This document shows, piece after piece, positions 1 to 4,611 of a DNA stretch of 8,256 nucleotides. The notes below the pieces were generated by a model. It was not told the origin of the DNA and ran no database searches. It saw only the letters and a list, made by a program, of their open reading frames with translations. Source of the stretch: Planctomycetaceae bacterium. GTDB taxonomy: Bacteria; Planctomycetota; Planctomycetia; Pirellulales; UBA1268. Made by a program: the position numbers and the translations under genes. Positions within the stretch are counted from its first letter, which is position 1; every line of letters begins with the position of its first letter. The DNA is taken from positions 1 to 8,256 of the forward strand of contig CANGGC010000076.1 in NCBI GenBank assembly GCA_947453125.1, read 5' to 3'.

Positions 1-954
1 CGCGGCCGGAACGGTGATGCCGTTGGAGATCGTGGCGGCCGTGGTGCCGTTGGTCGTGGCGCCGTTGACGCTGATCCGGTCGTTGACGTTGGCCGTGCCG
101 ATCGAGACGACCACCGACTGGATGTTTTCCGCTGGAGTCGTCGGGACGACGACGACGTTGGGCTGCATCGCGACCTTGGCGGCCGCCTCGGTGTAGGCAA
201 GAGTGGCCGACTGTCCGGTGGCTGTGGCGAACTCGACCGGGAGGGCCTGGCCATTCACCACGAGGGTGCCGTGGTCATTCTCTGCCTTGACGCGGACGAG
301 GTCGGCCCCGACGGGGGTCTGGCCGCGAACGATCGCCGAGAACAGTTCCCCTTCGTCGCCAAGGCTATCGATGCTGCCGTTGAGGACGTAGTCGATGTGG
401 TGGCCGGTTTCCTCGAGGAGCACGCTCTGGAGCAGGGCCTGGCTCTCGGGGCCCTGGAGGAGGTCGGAGCGAATGAAGATCGTCGGGCCATTGGCCGTGG
501 TGGCGCTGTACGCCCCCATGTGGCTGCCCATCACCGCCGAATCGAGCACCTGGATTTTGACGCCGAGGGCGGAGAGGCCCGCCGGCAGTTGGGCGTCGAG
601 TTGGGCGACGCGGGCGTCGAAGGTGGCCTTCGCGGTGCCGGCACCGCCGAACACCGAGCCGAGCGTGGCATCGAGGCCGGCAACGTGGCTGATGAAGATG
701 GCCGGATCGATGCCGGCGGAGGCGATGACCGAGTCATTCGATGCGACCGGCGCGGGGATCGTCAGCGAGGCGAGCGAGGTGTGGGCCAAGGCCAGACGTG
801 GCTCGAGGCTCTCGAGGACCTGTCGACCACCGCGAGCCTGCTGCAGCGTCCGCCGACTGCGACGCGCAACTGTCCCCGGAAAGCGACGCGACGGCCAAAG
901 GTTCCGCACCGAGGAAACAATGGATCGCACGAACAGGCGGGGAGAGAAACGCAT
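1..954 (-). CDS. LEPR-XLL exported/surface protein, N-terminal 318 residues (3' end beyond window)
   Basis: The frame is open from an ATG at 954 to the left edge with no stop, so only the N-terminus is visible. The start is supported by GGAG six bases upstream. Residues 1-45 are rich in Arg; residues 50-56 read LEPRLAL, the LEPR-XLL signature found near the N-terminus of very large planctomycete secreted or surface proteins. Around residues 160-235 lies a module with LLEETGHHID (179-188) followed by GDEGELFSAIVRGQ (199-212). I recall similar modules from large repeat-rich calcium-binding-type proteins; this is from memory, not a search. EETGH resembles the zincin HExxH motif with the first His replaced by Glu, so peptidase activity is doubtful. 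After about residue 240 the sequence becomes rich in Val, Thr, Asn and Ala, like the beginning of a beta-sandwich repeat region. No classical signal peptide is evident. The function is unknown; a structural or adhesive cell-surface role is inferred from the family. Confidence 0.85.
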   Translation of the reverse strand, partial: MRFSPRLFVRSIVSSVRNLWPSRRFPGTVARRSRRTLQQARGGRQVLESLEPRLALAHTSLASLTIPAPVASNDSVIASAGIDPAIFISHVAGLDATLGSVFGGAGTAKATFDARVAQLDAQLPAGLSALGVKIQVLDSAVMGSHMGAYSATTANGPTIFIRSDLLQGPESQALLQSVLLEETGHHIDYVLNGSIDSLGDEGELFSAIVRGQTPVGADLVRVKAENDHGTLVVNGQALPVEFATATGQSATLAYTEAAAKVAMQPNVVVVPTTPAENIQSVVVSIGTANVNDRISVNGATTNGTTAATISNGITVPAA

Positions 955-960
955 CAGAAA

Positions 961-964
961 CTCC
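961..964 (-). promoter_or_regulatory. Ribosome binding site of the LEPR-XLL gene
   Basis: On the minus strand GGAG lies 6 bases before the ATG at 954. It fixes this start. An overlapping minus-strand frame ends at the same point with TGA overlapping the ATG, but I consider that frame spurious. Confidence 0.6.
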
Positions 965-1008
965 AAGTTCGTAAAAATGAGTGGACGAATCGTGCCTTGG
1001 CTTGTTGG

Positions 1009-1026
1009 CGGAAATTGATATTTCCG
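1009..1026 (-). repeat. Hairpin, 7-bp stem, 4-base loop
   Basis: The arms CGGAAAT (1009-1015) and ATTTCCG (1020-1026) pair perfectly around a TGAT/ATCA loop. It lies about 55 bases upstream of the LEPR-XLL start and would sit in that gene's leader. Confidence 0.55.
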
Positions 1027-1098
1027 ATAGAGGCAATAGAATTACCCTTAGGGGCCGGTATGGTATCCGAAAGGGACTTATGCGTAAATTTCGGTCTC

Positions 1099-1114
1099 CT
1101 TGCGTTTCCGCAAG
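1099..1114 (-). repeat. Hairpin, 6-bp stem with GAAA tetraloop on the minus strand
   Basis: CTTGCG (1099-1104) pairs with CGCAAG (1109-1114). On the minus strand the loop reads GAAA, a GNRA tetraloop, which is typical of folded RNA. On the plus strand it is TTTC. This favours a minus-strand transcript as the structured molecule. Confidence 0.5.
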
Positions 1115-1118
1115 TTCC

Positions 1119-1135
1119 GTAATCGCAGGGATTAC
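1119..1135 (-). repeat. Hairpin, 6-bp stem, 5-base loop
   Basis: GTAATC (1119-1124) pairs with GATTAC (1130-1135). It begins five bases after the GAAA-loop hairpin at 1099-1114. Confidence 0.45.
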
Positions 1136-1228
1136 CGCTCCGTTTCGGCACAGCCCGCGGAGTGCGGGGAGCGAGCGCGAGCCGACTCGGGGAGCGTTTC
1201 GCCACGGCGTCCCACAGAACTCCCTATA

Positions 1229-1258
1229 AAGGGGGCTGTGACCCCCTTGGGGCGCCAA
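1229..1258 (-). repeat. Two overlapping, mutually exclusive hairpins
   Basis: AAGGGGG (1229-1235) pairs with CCCCCTT (1242-1248) around a 6-base loop. The C run and the following TT can instead join a second structure: TTGG (1247-1250) pairs with CCAA (1255-1258), and CCCC (1243-1246) is complementary to GGGG (1249-1252). The two folds share bases and cannot form together. Confidence 0.5.
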
Positions 1259-1263
1259 CGGTC

Positions 1264-1296
1264 GGTGGAAAAAGTCATCCATGACCTTTTTCCACC
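1264..1296 (-). repeat. Long inverted repeat, 11-bp perfect arms
   Basis: GGTGGAAAAAG (1264-1274) is an exact reverse complement of CTTTTTCCACC (1286-1296). The stem continues through TCAT (1275-1278) and ATGA (1281-1284) with one bulged C at 1285. This is the strongest palindrome in the window. It is symmetrical and not followed by an extra T run, so it is not an obvious terminator. Confidence 0.65.
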
Positions 1297-1298
1297 TG

Positions 1299-1315
1299 GA
1301 AAACCTCCGGTTTTC
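1299..1315 (-). repeat. Hairpin, 7-bp stem, 3-base loop
   Basis: GAAAACC (1299-1305) pairs with GGTTTTC (1309-1315) around TCC. It begins two bases after the 1264-1296 repeat and ends one base before the hairpin at 1317-1333, so three perfect palindromes stand side by side. Confidence 0.6.
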
Positions 1316-1316
1316 T

Positions 1317-1333
1317 CGAGTGCTACGCACTCG
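1317..1333 (-). repeat. Hairpin, 7-bp stem, 3-base loop
   Basis: CGAGTGC (1317-1323) pairs with GCACTCG (1327-1333) around TAC. Stem and loop sizes are the same as in the neighbour at 1299-1315 although the sequences are unrelated. Confidence 0.6.
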
Positions 1334-1422
1334 CGACCGCCTCGTGCAGTCTGGCGGGGCACTTTGTCCACAGCCTGCCAGGGCTCGAAGTCCCTCTGTG
1401 CCTATCCATGGCACGCCGCCGG

Positions 1423-1444
1423 CAGCGCGGATCGTAACCCGCTG
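1423..1444 (-). repeat. Imperfect hairpin just past the oxidoreductase stop
   Basis: CAGCG (1423-1427) pairs with CGCTG (1440-1444), and GG (1429-1430) with CC (1438-1439) inside, leaving C1428 bulged. It lies 13 bases downstream of the oxidoreductase stop codon and could help end or protect the message, but no T run follows on the minus strand. Confidence 0.35.
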
Positions 1445-1457
1445 TCAGGCCCTCGAT

Positions 1458-2534
1458 TCAGCTGAGATCGACCGTTCGGCCGGACTTGAAGGCTTCGTCG
1501 GCGGCGAGGACGATCCGCAGGCTGTTGACTGCGTCCTCCATGTGGGCGGTGAGGTCGCGGTCGTGGAGGATCGCGTCGAGAAACACTTCCTGCTCGCGGA
1601 GGCAGAGGCCGTCGTGGTCTGGCTCGTCGTGGCAGTCGATGAGTTCGTCGCGGCGGGCGAAGCTGCCGTCGGCCTTCGTCTCCGAGTGGTGGAGCTTGAG
1701 GAGCGCGGCCTTCGAGTGGGCGTTGACGTCGTCGCTGGCGGCGTCCCCCTCCTTCGTGCCGACGATGCTCACGCACCCCTTCGGGCCGATGACGTCTTTC
1801 ACGAAGTAGGCCACCTCGCTCATCATCGGGCCCCAGCCTGCCTCGTACCACCCGACGGAGCCATCGGCGAACGTCACCTGGAGCTGTCCGTAGTTGTACA
1901 TCCCGGGCACGAGTTCGTCGGTGAGGCGGGCGCCGATCGCCGAGACGCGGATCGGCTTCGAGCCGGTCATCAGGCACATCACATCGACGTAGTGAACGCC
2001 ACAGTCGACGATCGGCGACATCGAGTTCATCAGTTGCTTGTGCGTCTTCCACTGGTCGGCCGACGACTGCTGGTTGAGGTTCATCCGCATCACCAGCGGC
2101 TTCCCGAGCGTCTTCGCCGTGTCGATGAACTTCGTCCAGGTGGGATGAACGCGGAGGACGTAGCCGATGACGAGCTTTTTTCCCGCCTTCTTGGCCAGAT
2201 CGACGACCTCGCGGGCCTCGGCGACGGTGTTTGCCAGCGGCTTCTCGAGAAACACATGACACCCGGCGGCGAACGCCTTGCGGGCGTAGTCGGCATGGGT
2301 GTCGGGGTAGGTGTTGATCGAGACCGCATCGGGTTTCGTGGCCGCGAGAGCTTCCTCGTAGTTCGAGAACTGCGGGTAGTCGGTGCCGAGGGCCTCGAGG
2401 AGGGCCTGCCGCGACTTCGGGCCACGCGACACGACGCCGACGATCTCGAAGCCGTCAAGCGACTGATAGGCCTTGGCATGCGAGGTGCCCATGTGGCCGC
2501 AGCCGACGACGAGGATCCTCAACGGGAGGGACAT
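1458..2534 (-). CDS. Gfo/Idh/MocA-family NAD(P)-dependent oxidoreductase
   Basis: The 358-residue product has the usual length and two-domain layout of the family. The N-terminal Rossmann fold opens with LRILVVGCGHMG (GCGHMG at 11-16). The EKP signature is at 97-99, with K98 the expected catalytic or cofactor-contacting lysine. In the C-terminal alpha/beta domain D177-CGV-H181-YV-D184 matches the DxxxHxxD catalytic pattern. Known members oxidise or reduce sugars, inositols or related compounds with NAD(P)H; the substrate cannot be told from sequence. No Tat or Sec signal precedes the Rossmann fold, so it should be cytoplasmic. I chose the ATG at 2534 because the Rossmann strand begins at once after it and AAAGGA lies 8 bases upstream; the frame stays open 72 codons further, but that part overlaps the phosphorylase gene and is low-complexity. 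The gap to the phosphorylase stop is 89 bases, so co-transcription is possible. Confidence 0.93.
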   Translation of the reverse strand: MSLPLRILVVGCGHMGTSHAKAYQSLDGFEIVGVVSRGPKSRQALLEALGTDYPQFSNYEEALAATKPDAVSINTYPDTHADYARKAFAAGCHVFLEKPLANTVAEAREVVDLAKKAGKKLVIGYVLRVHPTWTKFIDTAKTLGKPLVMRMNLNQQSSADQWKTHKQLMNSMSPIVDCGVHYVDVMCLMTGSKPIRVSAIGARLTDELVPGMYNYGQLQVTFADGSVGWYEAGWGPMMSEVAYFVKDVIGPKGCVSIVGTKEGDAASDDVNAHSKAALLKLHHSETKADGSFARRDELIDCHDEPDHDGLCLREQEVFLDAILHDRDLTAHMEDAVNSLRIVLAADEAFKSGRTVDLS

Positions 2535-2542
2535 GATGGGAT

Positions 2543-2548
2543 TCCTTT
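2543..2548 (-). promoter_or_regulatory. Ribosome binding site deciding the oxidoreductase start
   Basis: AAAGGA on the minus strand, 8 bases before the ATG at 2534, supports this start over the longer open frame reaching back to about 2750. Confidence 0.6.
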
Positions 2549-2553
2549 GGACA

Positions 2554-2567
2554 GGGCTTTGAAGCCC
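2554..2567 (-). repeat. Hairpin directly upstream of the oxidoreductase ribosome binding site
   Basis: GGGCTT (2554-2559) pairs with AAGCCC (2562-2567). In the message the 3' foot of the stem is 5 bases from the AAAGGA site. It may stabilise the downstream message or modulate initiation. It lacks the T run of an intrinsic terminator. Confidence 0.4.
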
Positions 2568-2623
2568 ACGGGGGAATGGTGGGGAGGTGGCCGGAGAACG
2601 AGCCCTTGGCGCCGGCTGTGAGG

Positions 2624-3460
2624 TCAGCCGCGGGCCTCGCCGGCACGACGGACGGCCGTGGTGACCAGCGCCCGGAGCTTCGGCTCGGCGGCCCGGGCCA
2701 CGCCGAGGATCTTCTCCACCGTCGCGACCTCGAGGTGATCGGGGAGACACATGTCGGTGATCACGGAGATCCCCAGCACCCGCAAGCCCGCATGGACGGC
2801 GACGATCACCTCCGGCACCGTCGACATGCCGACGACATCGGCGCCGATGGCCCGGAGGAAGCGGTATTCGGCCCGCGTCTCGAGGTTCGGCCCGGTGACG
2901 GCGACGTAGACGCCACGGTGGGCGACGAAATCCTCGTGCCGCGCGACGGCGAGCGCCTCGTCGATCAGTTCCGGCGTGTACGGGGCCGACATGTCGGGGA
3001 AGCGCGAACCGAGCCGGTCGTCGTTGATGCCGACGAGCGGGTTGTCGTTCATGAGGTTGATGTGGTCGTCGATGATCATGATGTCGCCGGTGCGGAAGTG
3101 CGGATTGAGCCCGCCGCAGGCGTTGGTGACGATCAGGAGGCTGGCGCCGAGGCGCTCGAGGACCCTGACGGGGAACGTGATCTGCGCGAGCGGATAGCCC
3201 TCGTAGGCATGCATCCGCCCTTCCATGACGATCACGGGCACGCCGTCGAGATGGCCGCAGACGAGCTGACCGGTGTGCCCTGTGGCCGTCGAGCGAGCGA
3301 AATGCGGGATCTCGGCGTAGGGGATGACGACCTGCCCGGTGATTGCGGCGGTCACGCCGCCGAGCCCGCTGCCGAGGATGATTCCCACGGCCGGCTGATG
3401 GGGAAAACGCGCCTGAATCGCGGCACTGGCCTCGGTGACTTTGTCGTACTGATCGAGCAT
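2624..3460 (-). CDS. punA: Purine nucleoside phosphorylase, trimeric type, with Asp at the base-recognition site
   Basis: The 278-residue product fits the low-molecular-mass, trimeric PNP/MTAP family, which cleaves purine nucleosides with phosphate into free base and (deoxy)ribose 1-phosphate for purine salvage. GIILGSGLGG (26-35) is the phosphate loop with S31. H62 lies in TGHTG, R82, H84 and Y86 in EGRMHAYEGY, N113 in VTNACGG, E194 in GPNLET, and M212 in GMSTVPEV. These align with human PNP at a near-constant offset (2 residues early in the chain, 7 later). At the position of human Asn243 this protein has D236 (ISVITDMC). Asn there favours hypoxanthine/guanine nucleosides; Asp is found in methylthioadenosine phosphorylase and favours 6-aminopurines. 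E194 remains PNP-like, so adenosine activity is inferred, not certain. The ATG at 3460 is preceded by GGGGAG only three bases away, a slightly close site. The TPR gene stops 40 bases upstream. Confidence 0.92.
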   Translation of the reverse strand: MLDQYDKVTEASAAIQARFPHQPAVGIILGSGLGGVTAAITGQVVIPYAEIPHFARSTATGHTGQLVCGHLDGVPVIVMEGRMHAYEGYPLAQITFPVRVLERLGASLLIVTNACGGLNPHFRTGDIMIIDDHINLMNDNPLVGINDDRLGSRFPDMSAPYTPELIDEALAVARHEDFVAHRGVYVAVTGPNLETRAEYRFLRAIGADVVGMSTVPEVIVAVHAGLRVLGISVITDMCLPDHLEVATVEKILGVARAAEPKLRALVTTAVRRAGEARG

Positions 3461-3500
3461 GCTCTCCCCGCCTCGCTGTCGCCAGAACTCGGGCCCGGAG

Positions 3501-3986
3501 TCAGGCGCGACCAACGAGGGCGCGGAACTCCGGGCGCTCGCGGATCGACGCCAGGTCGGGATCGACCTCCATGTGGGCGACGTCGTCGTAGCCCAGCCGG
3601 AACGCCTCCCCGAGGCAGAGAATCGCCTCGTCGGCACGTCCGGCCAGAGCCAGCGAGCAGGCCAGATTGTAGCGGGCGAGGAAATCCACTGGCAGACGGG
3701 CGACGAGACGCCGGTCGAGTTCGAGCGCCCGCTCGTGGAGGCCGCGGCGGGAGGCGAGCTCCCCCAGCACGCGCAGGACGTCGATCGAATCGGGGCTGCG
3801 GGCGAGGATCCGCTCGAAGAAATCGATGTCGAAGTCGAGTTGGCTGAGGCGGCCGAACCAGGGAAGAGGAGAGGCCTGTGATCCTCCCCCCGCCGGCGCA
3901 GGCCGCCGCTTGGAACGGCGCGGCGACCCCGACGCGGCATCGCCGGCGGGATCATCCGCGCCAGGGGTGTCAGCGGGAGCGGACAA
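3501..3986 (-). CDS. Small tetratricopeptide-repeat protein
   Basis: From the TTG at 3986 the product is 161 residues. Residues 1-40 are low-complexity (Pro, Ala, Gly, Arg) and look disordered. Residues about 67-134 form two TPR-like helical pairs: one with LGELASRRGLHERALEL, the next with YNLACSLALAGRADEAI, where the small, aromatic and Ala positions follow TPR spacing. The tail with DPDLASIRERPEFRALV resembles the closing segment often seen after TPRs in bacterial proteins. TPRs bind proteins; the partner is unknown. The start is uncertain: no ATG or GTG occurs in frame upstream of the repeats, the TTG has no Shine-Dalgarno sequence, and the frame stays open back to about 4085. There is no signal peptide. 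It lies 40 bases before the phosphorylase gene, so the two are probably co-transcribed. Confidence 0.75.
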   Translation of the reverse strand: MSAPADTPGADDPAGDAASGSPRRSKRRPAPAGGGSQASPLPWFGRLSQLDFDIDFFERILARSPDSIDVLRVLGELASRRGLHERALELDRRLVARLPVDFLARYNLACSLALAGRADEAILCLGEAFRLGYDDVAHMEVDPDLASIRERPEFRALVGRA

Positions 3987-4082
3987 AGGAACAGCCAGGG
4001 ATGGGGAAGGGGAGGGGAAGCGATTGGGGGATCGAGCCGGACGGTGGCACTCCTGCCAGATCCGGATCCGTGGCGACCGACG

Positions 4083-4298
4083 TCACTTCTTCTTCGAAGG
4101 GCCCTTGGCCGGGGGCGGCAGCGGCTCGTTCTCCTCTGGGTGATCCCAATCGGGATCGTTCTCCTCCTCCTCGAAGTCGTCGTCAAACTCGTCATCGAAG
4201 TCGTCAAAGCTCGACTCCTCCTCGGGGAGGGGCTGGGCCGTGATGTCCTCCTCGTCGCCGATTTCATCCTCGGAGTCTTCGGAATCGTCTCCCTTCAT
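4083..4298 (-). CDS. 71-residue highly acidic protein of unknown function
   Basis: The ATG at 4298 has GGGAG five bases upstream, a good initiation site. By my count 32 of 71 residues are Asp or Glu. The middle reads FDDFDDEFDDDFEEE (31-45), with Phe at 31, 34, 38 and 42, a 3-4-4 spacing that would put the aromatic residues on one face of a helix. The end turns proline-rich and then basic (PPPAKGPSKKK, 61-71). There is no membrane segment, signal peptide or cysteine. I do not recognise a named family. The layout, an acidic body with a lysine tail, would suit a DNA mimic or a disordered protein that binds basic partners, but this is speculation. An in-frame extension to an ATG at 4409 would add a neutral, proline-rich stretch without a good ribosome binding site; I reject it. 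The TPR gene follows after about 96 bases. Confidence 0.75.
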   Translation of the reverse strand: MKGDDSEDSEDEIGDEEDITAQPLPEEESSFDDFDDEFDDDFEEEENDPDWDHPEENEPLPPPAKGPSKKK

Positions 4299-4303
4299 CA
4301 CCG

Positions 4304-4308
4304 CTCCC
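4304..4308 (-). promoter_or_regulatory. Ribosome binding site of the acidic protein gene
   Basis: GGGAG on the minus strand, 5 bases before the ATG at 4298. It is the main reason for the short start over the longer frame from 4409. Confidence 0.55.
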
Positions 4309-4476
4309 GACCGTGGCCAGGCCCCCACCGACGGAAACGCCGACGGCGGCGTCATCGCCCCGACCACGGTGGGAACGACCGGCAGGGGAAGGGGGGGGAA
4401 AGCGATCATGGGGCGGCTGACTTCAGGGGGAGCGGGAGAAGGCGGAGGGGGGGGGAGGCAGTGGCAAAAGCCCCTT

Positions 4477-4490
4477 GAGAGAAACCTCTC
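4477..4490 (-). repeat. Small hairpin downstream of argJ
   Basis: GAGAG (4477-4481) pairs with CTCTC (4486-4490) around a 4-base loop. On the minus strand it is followed by AAGGGGCTTTTG, where the short T run is six bases after the stem. It could be a weak terminator for argJ, but stem and T run are both poor. Confidence 0.25.
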
Positions 4491-4611
4491 GTCGGAGGCA
4501 CGTCAAGACGCATCGCCGTGGCCGACGGCATCGCGGCAGAAAACCGGCCACGGAACAGGCAGGGATGGAGGAGCCTCGGGGAACGGAGCGGGAAAATCGG
4601 TCCTGGCAGTG

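Larger units (their letters stand above)
955..1457 (-). other. Structured 500-base intergenic region / probable leader of the LEPR-XLL gene
   Basis: No convincing gene lies between the oxidoreductase stop and the LEPR-XLL start. The stretch holds about a dozen short inverted repeats: 1009-1026, 1099-1114, 1119-1135, 1154-1168, 1178-1189, 1229-1248, 1247-1258, 1264-1296, 1299-1315, 1317-1333, 1398-1414 and 1423-1444. Stems are 4-11 base pairs with loops of 3-12 bases. The first 180 bases next to the gene are visibly richer in A and T than the surroundings. No stem is followed by a clear T run on the minus strand, so these are not classical intrinsic terminators. The region could be a structured 5' untranslated region, a cluster of REP-like palindromes, or an unrecognised small RNA. 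I found no convincing sigma70 promoter in it. Confidence 0.55.
4299..4611. other. Gene-free stretch with long G runs between argJ and the acidic gene
   Basis: This 313-base gap has no gene I can support. On the plus strand it carries G runs at 4385-4388 (4), 4391-4398 (8), 4410-4413 (4), 4426-4430 (5), 4434-4436 (3) and 4447-4455 (9), enough for a G-quadruplex on the template strand of the acidic gene. Small hairpins occur at 4477-4490 (GAGAG/CTCTC) and 4515-4529 (GCCGT/ACGGC). No clear promoter or T-run terminator is visible. Confidence 0.5.

Noticed and set aside
1264..1333. CRISPR array or tandem repeat
   Set aside because: The adjacent palindromes differ in sequence and size and no constant spacer-repeat pattern exists.
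734..1414. 226-codon minus-strand frame across the intergenic region
   Set aside because: It overlaps the LEPR-XLL gene in another frame, runs through all the palindromes and shows no recognisable domain. The 79- and 83-codon frames at 1132-1371 and 954-1205 are rejected for the same reason.
1281..2621. Long open frame on the plus strand across the oxidoreductase gene
   Set aside because: It is antisense to a well-supported Gfo/Idh/MocA gene; its product is low-complexity and its openness is explained by high GC at third codon positions. The same holds for the plus-strand frames at 2576-3847, 4240-6123 and 7033-8256.
2535..2750. N-terminal extension of the oxidoreductase by 72 residues
   Set aside because: The extension is Arg/Pro-rich, overlaps the end of the phosphorylase gene, and the ATG at 2534 has both a ribosome binding site and the Rossmann strand directly after it.
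3461..4267. Fusion of upstream sequence to the phosphorylase in one 547-codon frame
   Set aside because: The upstream part is out of frame with the TPR and acidic genes it overlaps and has low-complexity composition; the PNP fold is complete from the ATG at 3460.
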